Below are positions 52,960-60,832 of a DNA stretch of 64,000 nucleotides, piece after piece. Source of the stretch: Candidatus Haliotispira prima. GTDB taxonomy: Bacteria > Spirochaetota > Spirochaetia > SP-2023. The stretch is taken from assembly GCA_029867005.1 (NCBI GenBank), contig CP123443.1:1736001-1800000 (forward strand), read 5' to 3'. The notes under the pieces are model-generated. The model searched no databases. It saw only the letters and a list, made by a program, of their open reading frames with translations, and had not been told where the DNA came from. A program made the translations under genes and the position numbers. Numbering within the stretch: position 1 is the stretch's first letter; the number at the start of each line of letters is the position of its first letter.

Positions 52960-54597
52960 TTACCTCAACTCAATAATTGAGGGCAAATAATCCCCGGGAG
53001 ACAAATAGCCCAAAAAATGCAGGCAAGTTGAGGCAACCGAACCGATGCCCAGCCCTTCTCTCAGATGAAGCCCGTATTCATTTCCATTTTCCGGGTCAAA
53101 GACAATAAACGGCACCGGATTGAGAGTGTGAGAAGTCTTTACTTTATTTTTGTTCAGGGCTCCTGTTTTCTTATCAATTTCGTACATCTCATCGGCGTTA
53201 CCGTGGTCTGCGGTAGTCAGGAGTACCCCTCCGGCCTTTTCCACAGCCGCGAGCAAACGGCCTAAACCTTCGTCCACTTTTTCCAGGGCACAGATCGTGG
53301 CCCGAAAATCACCCGTGTGCCCTACCATATCTCCATTGGCATAGTTCAGACGAATAAATTGATATTTACCACTTTCAATCGCACCCACCACGGCATCGGT
53401 AATCAGATCGACCTTCATTTCCGGCCCTTGCTCAAAGCTGATTCTGTCCGAAGGAATCTCCTGATAGGTTTCATTCTCCGAGAACTTGCCGGAGCGGTTA
53501 CCATTAAAGAAATACGTCACGTGGCCATATTTCTGGGTCTCACTGATGACAAACTGGGAAACACCCATATCCGCCAAGTACTCACCGATGGTTCGATCAA
53601 TAGCCGGAGGCGAAATCAGGTAGTTCTTGGGCACATGCAGATCCCCATCGTACTCTATGATACCGGCGTAGAACACTTTCGGTACGCAAACCCGGTCAAA
53701 TTCGGCAAATTCGGCCTCATCAAAGGCCCGACTGATCTCAATCGCCCGATCGCCGCGAAAATTAAACAACAAGACAGAATCACCGTCCTGTATGGCTCCC
53801 ACAGGCTTTCCATTTTCGGCAACGACAAACGGATCCAGATTCTGATCTGTTTTGCCTGTTTCATCGTAAAGGGTACGAATGGCCTCACAGGCCGAAGAAA
53901 ATTGGCGGCCCCGGCCCAAAACATGAGTCTGCCAACCGCGTTCAACCATTGTCCAATCGGCTTCATAGCGATCCATCGTCAGAACCATTCGGCCACCACC
54001 GGAAGCAATGCGTCCGTCAAAATGGCCATCCTGCCCCAACTCGGCAAGAAAATCCTCTAAAGGTTGAAAATAATCCAACGCCGATCTCTCACTCACATCG
54101 CGGCCATCCGTAAGGCCGTGGACACAAACCCTGGCGACACCTTCCTTCTTGGCCTGCTCCAACATCATCTTCAAGTGATTCCAGTGAGAATGGACATTGC
54201 CATCCGAAATTAAACCGATAAAATGCAGGGTACCTTTATTTTCCTTTACATTCTGCACGGTTTTCTGCCAAGTCTCACCTTCGTACAAAGAACCGGAGGT
54301 CAGCGCATTCTGTACTAACTTCGCTCCCTGATCAAAAATGCGCCCCGCTCCCATGGCATTATGCCCAACTTCACTATTACCCATGTCCCCGTCACCGGGC
54401 AAACCAACCGCAGTACCATGAGCCTTAAGCCGAATCATCGGACACTCCTGCTCCAAACGTTTAAAATGGACCATATTGGCTTGCTGTACAGCATCACCTT
54501 CGGGGTAGCGACTGTAGCCCACCCCATCAAGGATACACAGAACTACCGGACCGCGCCGCGCCTTCCATTTCGGATTTCGTACAAGAGATAATGCCAT
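52960..54597 (-). CDS. gpmI: 2,3-bisphosphoglycerate-independent phosphoglycerate mutase
   Basis: A 545-residue enzyme. VVLCILDGVGYS opens the alkaline-phosphatase-like domain, and the catalytic serine is S75 in GDGDMGNSEVGHNAMGAGRI. The later metal motifs VCVHGLTDGRDVSERSALD, NYANGDMVGHTGDF and LLTTADHGNADEM are present. It interconverts 2- and 3-phosphoglycerate in glycolysis, using manganese. AAGGAG stands 6 bases before the ATG at 54597. Longer than the 510 residues of many GpmI proteins because of an N-terminal extension and extra loops. Convergent with hrpA. Confidence 0.95.
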   Translation of the reverse strand: MALSLVRNPKWKARRGPVVLCILDGVGYSRYPEGDAVQQANMVHFKRLEQECPMIRLKAHGTAVGLPGDGDMGNSEVGHNAMGAGRIFDQGAKLVQNALTSGSLYEGETWQKTVQNVKENKGTLHFIGLISDGNVHSHWNHLKMMLEQAKKEGVARVCVHGLTDGRDVSERSALDYFQPLEDFLAELGQDGHFDGRIASGGGRMVLTMDRYEADWTMVERGWQTHVLGRGRQFSSACEAIRTLYDETGKTDQNLDPFVVAENGKPVGAIQDGDSVLLFNFRGDRAIEISRAFDEAEFAEFDRVCVPKVFYAGIIEYDGDLHVPKNYLISPPAIDRTIGEYLADMGVSQFVISETQKYGHVTYFFNGNRSGKFSENETYQEIPSDRISFEQGPEMKVDLITDAVVGAIESGKYQFIRLNYANGDMVGHTGDFRATICALEKVDEGLGRLLAAVEKAGGVLLTTADHGNADEMYEIDKKTGALNKNKVKTSHTLNPVPFIVFDPENGNEYGLHLREGLGIGSVASTCLHFLGYLSPGDYLPSIIELR

Positions 54598-54725
54598 AAA
54601 TTCTCCTTCAAAGCGTCCGCTTCTTCTAACTTCCTCAATTATTTATGCATTTATTGTGAATAAACGCTTAGTTCCTCAGGTTCAACTGTTCTCTCTCATT
54701 TTACCAAAACCGGAACAGAACCGCC

Positions 54726-55865
54726 TCAAAGATGCAGGGTCACCCCGACAAAGCCCTCGATATCAAAATATTCAGAACCGGCCGCGTTTTGTGTGGTTGT
54801 CGTAACACCGGTGTTACTATTTAGCTGTATCAGAGAGCCTATACTGGTGCGAAACAGCACCTTGCCGCGCAGCCCAAAATTGATGGCCCAATTATCCGTA
54901 ATCCACAAATAATTACTGAGCCCACCCCAGACCATCTGACCCAACAAGCCAAAACCATCCGAAGTTATTTTCGTCACAATATGTTCGTCCCGGTCAAAAA
55001 ATACGGTAAAAGGCGAGTAGTTCAAAAACACCTCCGTACCGTAGATGCCCCACCTTACAGAAAACCTTACACTGACAGCCGGAATCAAATAGTGAATGCG
55101 GTAGTCAATAGTATTTCCGCTGCTGGGTGCCGGTATAAAACCGGCAAAAGCACCTTGGTCATCCACATAATACAGACCCTCCGTTGCCAGTGCCCGCCAA
55201 CCCCAAGTCATATACATGAAAGAGGCTCCCAAATCCAAGCGAGGGGCACGGCCTTTTTCCAGCAAATTTATAGCAAACATGCCATAAGCAGAAAAAGACA
55301 AATCATTTTCCGTGTCGCTGGCCGAATAATGGCTGATCGCACTGGCTACCACCTTCGATGCTGAGGTTCCTGCCGGAAAGCTGTCAAAAAGCCAGTCCCG
55401 GTCTTCCATTTTCGCCTTAGTAAGTACCATGGGTAGCGAAGCCCCCAGTTTCAGATATATTTTTCTCAGGATTATTTCAAAGCCGACAGAAATATTTAAC
55501 GTATCCTGTAACTTCCACGTCAACTGACTGTCCAGATCATATTTATCACTGGAACTGGCCATGACCAATTCTTCCAACTCGCCGTACATATAACCCAGCT
55601 GTACATTAAAACTAATACCGCTCTGGTTTTTCAGCTTTGCACTAAGTGCAGGACGACCCTTGGTTTTCGGCTTAACCTGCTCCCCGAAAAAGTCGATCTC
55701 CCGCCGGCTGGTATTCCCCTCGTCACGGTTCGGACTATTTTGCACATTATTGGCCGAATCTCCGTAGTTTGGCGACCGTTGCTGTACGTATGGAGTTCGC
55801 TGCTGCGCCGACAAATGTGATATTTGGAATAAAAACCCGAGAAAAATAACGATAAACCGTTTCAT
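54726..55865 (-). CDS. Omptin-like outer-membrane aspartic protease
   Basis: A 379-residue protein with a signal peptide (FIVIFLGFLFQISHLSA, then QQRTP) and a polar linker to residue 80. A beta barrel follows. Omptin landmarks: GYMYGELEELVM, then MEDRDW at 153-158 (D155 and D157, matching the D83/D85 pair of OmpT), and DRDEHI at 291-296 (D293 and H295, matching D210/H212). All four catalytic residues are therefore in place. The barrel ends in FVGVTLHL. OmpT-type proteases cut at the surface. It lies alone between gpmI and the metal transporter. Confidence 0.75.
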   Translation of the reverse strand: MKRFIVIFLGFLFQISHLSAQQRTPYVQQRSPNYGDSANNVQNSPNRDEGNTSRREIDFFGEQVKPKTKGRPALSAKLKNQSGISFNVQLGYMYGELEELVMASSSDKYDLDSQLTWKLQDTLNISVGFEIILRKIYLKLGASLPMVLTKAKMEDRDWLFDSFPAGTSASKVVASAISHYSASDTENDLSFSAYGMFAINLLEKGRAPRLDLGASFMYMTWGWRALATEGLYYVDDQGAFAGFIPAPSSGNTIDYRIHYLIPAVSVRFSVRWGIYGTEVFLNYSPFTVFFDRDEHIVTKITSDGFGLLGQMVWGGLSNYLWITDNWAINFGLRGKVLFRTSIGSLIQLNSNTGVTTTTQNAAGSEYFDIEGFVGVTLHL

Positions 55866-56294
55866 ACATTTCCTTGTTGTTTTTATCGATCTAAGAATAG
55901 TTCATTATTATTAAAATCAAATATTTATTAAATGAGCCATCTTTTTCTACCGAATCGGGAGATCTTATCCCCTAAGATAAAACATACGACCTTACGTAAG
56001 AGTTTGCTAATATAACCAAATTCAAGCAATACTGTCGGATCATTAAAAAAGGGAAGAGAAGAATTGCCGAACCTTGAATAGAGCAGAAAAGGGTATAACA
56101 GAGGGCACCATGGCAGTATGTCCAACTTCGATTCAGCAATACCTAATTCCCCGATGCCGGTCACGAATGCCGGATTTCTGACAAGACCACGTATCCCAAG
56201 ATAGTCTATAAGAAACAACTCTTCAACTCCGTAGCCAATCGAGCTCAAAAATACGAATCTCCCATTGCTTCATTGTCTCATTTGGTCTTGTACC
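55866..56294. other. Intergenic region between omptin-like gene and metal transporter
   Basis: 429 bases. One minus-strand frame (55928-56248, TTG start) is hydrophobic and has no ribosome binding site; I do not support it as a gene. The promoter of the omptin-like gene should be in the left part. Confidence 0.4.
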
Positions 56295-57161
56295 TCAACT
56301 CAATTTCACTCGACGAAAACGCACTCTCACCAAATATTTTCCTGTCCCCAACAACACATATATTGCCGACAGAATAACAATGATGAAACTGCCGGGCGTG
56401 GTGTTCGTCTCTACGCTGATAAACAGTCCCAACCAAGAACTTAGCAACAACACCACCCCGGCGTAGAGGATCATTTGTCTGAGATTTCGGGCAAACAGGT
56501 GGGCAATGGCACTGGGTATACTAAAGAGTCCCAGACTCAACAGAATACCTACGGCTGAAATCACCACAATGATCGAATAGGAAATTAGCAAATAAAAGAT
56601 AAAAGCATAAACCTGAGTCGCCATACCCCGGCTTTTGGCAAATTCCTCATCAAACATAATTAGCTGATGGTAACGCCAAGGTAAAATCAGCACCAGAAAA
56701 ATCACTACATTCAGAGCCACCAAGCCCCACAGGTCAGAATTCTGCACAATTAAAATATTTCCCCAAAGGTAGCTGTGCATACTCACACCACCGGGAACCG
56801 TCTGTAACAACAGACTCCCGATAGCCATCCCCGTACTCCACACAACATTCAATAAAGTCCCGGTACGAATTGTCTGGTGAGATTGCAACCAGAACAACAT
56901 AATGGCAGTGGTACAGGAAATCAACAGCATCCCCAAAAATGGGGTAAAAAACGACCAGCCCCAGTGATAATCGGCATATTTTGCCAGGCCCAGTCCCAGC
57001 AGAGACGCATGAGAAATGGTACCAATGCCGGCATTATAATTTTTCAGGCTGACATAGACTCCCATTGTGCCAAAACTTGGTGCTGCCAACAACAGGAACA
57101 GGAATGCATACAACAGGGGCCGGCCCTCCGCCCGAAATAAATACTGCCAGATATCACTCAC
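56295..57161 (-). CDS. Metal ABC transporter permease (ZnuB/TroC/MntB type)
   Basis: A 288-residue membrane protein with about eight or nine helices. The pattern (GVYVSLKNYNAGIGTISHASLLGLGLA, then TGTLLNVVWSTGMAIGSLLL and LGLFSIPSAIAHLFARNLRQM) matches the ABC-3 family, which moves zinc or manganese. The start is GTG at 57161, or a TTG at 57164, with AAAGGG upstream. It follows the ATPase by 75 bases, so they form one transporter. No metal-binding lipoprotein gene is next to them. Confidence 0.88.
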   Translation of the reverse strand: MSDIWQYLFRAEGRPLLYAFLFLLLAAPSFGTMGVYVSLKNYNAGIGTISHASLLGLGLAKYADYHWGWSFFTPFLGMLLISCTTAIMLFWLQSHQTIRTGTLLNVVWSTGMAIGSLLLQTVPGGVSMHSYLWGNILIVQNSDLWGLVALNVVIFLVLILPWRYHQLIMFDEEFAKSRGMATQVYAFIFYLLISYSIIVVISAVGILLSLGLFSIPSAIAHLFARNLRQMILYAGVVLLLSSWLGLFISVETNTTPGSFIIVILSAIYVLLGTGKYLVRVRFRRVKLS

Positions 57162-57236
57162 CAATTTACCCTTTCCATACCAATCATTCGGATAGCTGCC
57201 AACCCACCAGATGCAAGCTGCGTCACCCTACCCGTG

Positions 57237-58073
57237 CTACTCGCTTCGGCTCGGTGGCAAGCCCCAATGGCTATACAACAGTAGCAGGATTTCCTCGCGC
57301 GACAGACCCCGAACGTCATGCGAGTGGGCCACCGTCCCACGATGGGGAAATTGCACCAACGCCTCAGCCGTTGCCGGACTCAGGCACAATATATGCTCAC
57401 AGACTTCCGGTATCATGCTAATATCATGCGATATAAATAAGATTGTATGCTTTCTTCTGATCTGCCGACAAATCTGTACAATTTCCTGTGCCGCCGTAGG
57501 ATCAACCGAGGCCGTTGGCTCATCGAGAATCAGGATTGGCGACTGAGTGGCCAAGGCTCGTGCAATCAACACCCGTTGCTTCTGCCCACCGGAAAGCATG
57601 GAAAAACGGTCTTTGGCATAAGATTCCATACCGACTTGAGCCAGGGCACTCAAACATATCTCTGTCCTCTCCTTGGCCGAGGGACTCTTTTGCCCTTTGC
57701 CCAAACCACGCCAAAATGAATAGACTAAGGCCCCACCCTCCACCACATCCAACACCGGAATAGGTAGGCGACGGTCAAATTGCAAATGTTGCGGCACGTG
57801 ACCTATCTGCGCTCGCGCTGCTCGCTCAGAAGGAGACAATGACCCGCCGGGTGAGCCTTTCAGGTTGTATCCTAAAACACGAATTGAACCTCCATTGGCA
57901 CATTCGAGACCCAGCAGTAAACGGATCAAACTGGTTTTCCCACTGCCGTTGGCTCCAACAATGACCCAAAAATCTCCTTTTTCCACTGTCCAATCGAAAT
58001 CAGAAAAAATAATCCGCCGATTGTTTGGGTAGTAAAAAAATAATTTTCGTATTTCAATGGGAGGTGGTACCAT
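57237..58073 (-). CDS. Metal ABC transporter ATP-binding protein (ZnuC/TroB type)
   Basis: A 278-residue ATPase. Walker A is GANGSGKT at 40-47, the signature is LSGGQKQRVLIARALA, Walker B is LILDEPTASVD and the switch histidine follows in LFISHDISMI. A glycine- and serine-rich loop before GHVPQHLQFDRRLP fits the metal-type subfamily. The start at 58073 (MVPPPIE) is preferred, with GAG about 8 bases upstream; 21 further residues upstream lack support. It is upstream of the permease. Confidence 0.92.
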   Translation of the reverse strand: MVPPPIEIRKLFFYYPNNRRIIFSDFDWTVEKGDFWVIVGANGSGKTSLIRLLLGLECANGGSIRVLGYNLKGSPGGSLSPSERAARAQIGHVPQHLQFDRRLPIPVLDVVEGGALVYSFWRGLGKGQKSPSAKERTEICLSALAQVGMESYAKDRFSMLSGGQKQRVLIARALATQSPILILDEPTASVDPTAAQEIVQICRQIRRKHTILFISHDISMIPEVCEHILCLSPATAEALVQFPHRGTVAHSHDVRGLSREEILLLLYSHWGLPPSRSE

Positions 58074-58534
58074 AAAGCTCTCAATAAATCGAAGTAATCG
58101 CCCGACTGTACTGAAGAGGAACCTTTCCGAAAACAAGACAAAGTTCCGATCTTCAAATCTGCTTTACGTCTTCAGCATGTACTTGTCCAAGATACTGTCA
58201 ACAGTACCCTGCGGCAACGTGGAACCGGTTCCATACAAGAATCGCAGACAATACACGGACGCCGCCATAACAATGCCATGGAGAGAAATCTCTAAATTTT
58301 GCGGAAAAAAAAGAAATGAATACAGGGCCGGATTTTTTCATTGACATCTTCATGCCTAAGGTTGCAATCATGAAAATTTCAAGAATTTGGCCAGCTTCTT
58401 TCATTATATTTATTGAACTTGGATAAACCGGCCAAACACCCATGTCTGTTTGGGTATCTATAGTTTCTCCGGCAATACTTGACACTATCCGTCCATTCAT
58501 TAGAATGCTGCTCGCCTGATTGATTTTGGGATGT
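58074..58534. other. Intergenic region between metal transporter and tRNA genes
   Basis: 461 bases with no supported gene. A minus-strand frame (58198-58500) has no ribosome binding site and an unlikely composition. A metal-binding lipoprotein or regulator for the transporter was looked for and not found. The right end should contain the tRNA promoter. Confidence 0.45.
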
Positions 58535-58608
58535 GCCGTCTTAGCTCAGTTGGCCAGAGCACGTGACTTGTAATCTCGGGGTCGTCAGTTCGAATCTGAC
58601 AGACGGCT
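58535..58608 (+). tRNA. tRNA-Thr (TGT anticodon)
   Basis: The acceptor stem pairs GCCGTCT with AGACGGC, discriminator T. The anticodon arm is CGTGA-CTTGTAA-TCTCG, with anticodon TGT (one T-T mismatch in the stem). The T arm is GTCAG-TTCGAAT-CTGAC. CCA is not encoded. It is the first of a cluster of two intact tRNA genes, 18 bases before tRNA-Tyr. Confidence 0.93.
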
Positions 58609-58626
58609 GCTTTTAAAATCATTCCG

Positions 58627-58707
58627 GGGGAGATTCCCGAGCGGTCAAAGGGGGCAGACTGTAAATCTGCTGCGCAAGCTTCGTGGGTTCGAATCCCTCT
58701 CTCCCCA
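58627..58707 (+). tRNA. tRNA-Tyr (GTA anticodon)
   Basis: The acceptor stem pairs GGGGAGA with TCTCCCC, discriminator A. The anticodon arm is GCAGA-CTGTAAA-TCTGC, anticodon GTA. A long variable arm (TGCGCAAGCTTC) marks it as class II, as expected for bacterial tRNA-Tyr. The T arm is GTGGG-TTCGAAT-CCCTC with one T-T mismatch. CCA is not encoded. Confidence 0.92.
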
Positions 58708-58777
58708 TCTTTCCTAAATTTCAACAGTCAGTCTCCTTGTGATGTAGTAATTCCGAGTGCCGTCGCAAAGCTGGTTG

Positions 58778-58842
58778 GCATCCGTGGCCCAATTGGTCTA
58801 AGAGACCTGAGCTGCGAATTCCGGAAGTTGTGATTCCACCCC
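58778..58842 (+). pseudogene. Decayed tRNA-Arg-like sequence
   Basis: GCATCCGTGGCCCAATTGG is the 5' end of a tRNA of the arginine type, and GCTGCGAATTCCGGAAGTTGTG followed by ATTCCACC resembles the anticodon and T arms. However, the T loop has lost about six bases (the GGTTCG part), the anticodon stem is poorly paired, and the 3' acceptor strand that should pair with GCATCCG is gone. It is probably a dead tRNA gene, 70 bases past tRNA-Tyr. Confidence 0.5.
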
Positions 58843-58858
58843 TTTTACTTTCTTTTTT

Positions 58859-59302
58859 ATGTTGAACCGATCCGAAACTTTTTTTGCCAACGGCTTGCAA
58901 TTTTCCTGTACCGGCTGTCATGCCTGTTGTCGCCACGAAGAGGGCTATGTCTTTCTCAGCGAAACAGACGTGGCAAAAATCTGCGCCCACTTGCGTATCC
59001 CTCCTTCTCTCTTTCGCAAAAAGTACACGCGCGAAGTATCACTTGGCGGTGTCAGTCGGCTTTCCCTGACAGAGACCCCCGAACACGATTGTATTTTTTG
59101 GTCTGACGGCTGCACAATATATCCTGTCCGTCCCTTGCAATGTTCGTCCTACCCATTTTGGCCCCAAAACCTCGGGACAAAAGACAGCTGGGACGAAGAG
59201 GCCACCCAGTGCCCCGGCATGAACCAAGGCGAGCTTCACGGTGCCGAAAAGATTGCCAACATCCTGACTCAACTGGCCGACAGGAAGCTTTTGAGTCGAT
59301 GA
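58859..59302 (+). CDS. YkgJ-family cysteine-cluster protein
   Basis: A 147-residue protein with the zinc/iron-chelating Cys pattern of the YkgJ family: FSCTGCHACCRHEEGYVFLSETD, later HDCIFWSDGCTIYPVRPLQCSSYPFW and a final Cys in TQCPG. The family has an unknown biochemical role, perhaps binding a metal cluster. The start at 58859 lacks a strong ribosome binding site. It lies 17 bases after the decayed tRNA and 63 bases before mltG. Confidence 0.88.
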   Translation: MLNRSETFFANGLQFSCTGCHACCRHEEGYVFLSETDVAKICAHLRIPPSLFRKKYTREVSLGGVSRLSLTETPEHDCIFWSDGCTIYPVRPLQCSSYPFWPQNLGTKDSWDEEATQCPGMNQGELHGAEKIANILTQLADRKLLSR

Positions 59303-59365
59303 TTGACCTGTACGGAGTATCATTCCTGTTATACATCCCAATATCTGTTGTCTTTTAGGTACTAC

Positions 59366-60436
59366 ATGTCCAAAACAAAAAAGATTCTCGTGCTCGTTAT
59401 CTTGGCTTTCGTCTTGGCGGCAGCAAGCCTACCCACCATGATCAAACTGGCTGACGAGCCCGGCTTGGCGCAAAGCGACCGGATAGGCCAAGATTTTGAA
59501 ATCCGGGAAGGGGACACATGGCAGCAGTTGGGACTGCGATTAAAATCCGAAAAACTGATTCGTTCCCTACTTTGGTATAAAATCCGACTTCGCCTGAGAA
59601 AAGACCCGATAACTCTGAAAGCCGGCTCCTATCCTTGGCCCCGCTTTATGACAACAAAAGAAATCATCAATTACTTCCAGGTTGCCCAGCCTGAGCAAAC
59701 CTATCCTGTCACGATTCCGGAAGGCCTGACCCGCAGAGAAATTGCTCTGCTCCTGGAAACAAAAGGCCTCTTCTCTGCCAGGGAATTCTTCAATGAGACA
59801 GGCAAAACCGCCCAGTATGCAGAAAAATTTGAGCTACCCTTTCCTGCTGTCTTCTCAGCTAATCCGGATCAGTTTACGCTCGAAGGCTATTTGTTCCCTG
59901 ATACCTATTTTCTGCCAAAAAACTATTCTGCCGAAAAAATGGTCACTCTGATGTTGCAGAATTTTATAGATCACCTGACAGACATCGCACCGGATTGGCG
60001 CAATTTCCCTCCCGAAGAACTCTACCAGACACTAATTCTTTCATCGATTGTACAAAAAGAATACCGGGCGAAGGAAGAAGCCCCCATTATTGCTTCCGTC
60101 TTCCAGAATCGCTTAAACCTCAATATGAGGTTAGAATCTTGTGCTACAATAGTTTATGTATTGACAGAAGAAATTGGTCGGCCTCACCCAAACCGAATTC
60201 TGTTTAAAGACTTAGAGGAAGCTTCCCCATACAACACCTATCTGAACCAAGGTCTCCCGCCCCACCCCATTGCCAACGTTGGAGCCATTGCCCTAAACGC
60301 AGTATTCCGTCAGGCTGAAACAGACTATTTATTCTTTGTGGTGAAAGATGCAGCCAAGGGAACCCACAAATTCAGTTCTTCATTTTCCGATCACGAGGCA
60401 GCCCGCACAAACTACATCAATAGCTACTTTCACTAA
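59366..60436 (+). CDS. mltG: Endolytic murein transglycosylase MltG
   Basis: A 356-residue protein with one N-terminal membrane helix (KKILVLVILAFVLAAASLP). The LysM-like subdomain follows (REGDTWQQLGLRLKSEKLI), then the YceG domain with TIPEGLTRREIALLL, EGYLFPDTYFL, ILSSIVQKEYRAKEEAPIIASVFQNRL (E232 the expected catalytic residue) and SPYNTYLNQGLPPHPIANVG. MltG cuts new glycan strands to set their length. The ATG at 59366 has AGG 8 bases upstream; an upstream TTG is unlikely. It follows the YkgJ-family gene. Confidence 0.93.
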   Translation: MSKTKKILVLVILAFVLAAASLPTMIKLADEPGLAQSDRIGQDFEIREGDTWQQLGLRLKSEKLIRSLLWYKIRLRLRKDPITLKAGSYPWPRFMTTKEIINYFQVAQPEQTYPVTIPEGLTRREIALLLETKGLFSAREFFNETGKTAQYAEKFELPFPAVFSANPDQFTLEGYLFPDTYFLPKNYSAEKMVTLMLQNFIDHLTDIAPDWRNFPPEELYQTLILSSIVQKEYRAKEEAPIIASVFQNRLNLNMRLESCATIVYVLTEEIGRPHPNRILFKDLEEASPYNTYLNQGLPPHPIANVGAIALNAVFRQAETDYLFFVVKDAAKGTHKFSSSFSDHEAARTNYINSYFH

Positions 60437-60832
60437 AATTCTGCCGGGACAATCTGACCAAAAAGCCACAATATTCTCTATAGCCGGTTTCTCGTCTTAT
60501 CATAGAATTTGTACTGCGAATGAAAAGACTCCCTCTGTTATCGCAATACAACAAAAAATCTTTGTCATTCACAGTAAAAGCAAAAATCCTGCAAGTTTTT
60601 CACATTTCCCAAATCCCTGCTAAACAGCAATTTTGAACTACAGTTCGGAGACCTTGAAAAAAGATTGGCAAACCAATACGATCTGACGCTTGTCAAACTC
60701 AGCCCTCTGACAGTAATGTCAAAGCCAGTTGCTTTTGTGCCGGGCCGAACTGCTTCGGTACAGATATCTCATCCGATGCAGAAGAGATTGCCGTAACCAC
60801 TACAAGGAAGTACTTGCATTATTGCAACAGAA
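60437..60832. other. Intergenic region before alaS
   Basis: 396 bases with no called gene. One plus frame (60578-60796) stays open for 73 codons with a protein-like part (FGDLEKRLANQYDLTLVKL) but has no ATG, GTG or TTG start with a ribosome binding site. No T-box or other leader for alaS is recognised. Confidence 0.4.

Noticed and set aside
55928..56248. A 106-codon hydrophobic minus-strand frame
   Set aside because: Starts with TTG, lacks a ribosome binding site, and has no recognisable pattern; kept as intergenic.
58198..58500. A 100-codon minus-strand frame before the metal ATPase, considered as a missing metal-binding lipoprotein
   Set aside because: No signal peptide or metal-binding pattern, and no ribosome binding site.
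60578..60796. Open plus frame before alaS with protein-like stretches
   Set aside because: No start codon with a ribosome binding site; could be a remnant but not supportable as a gene.
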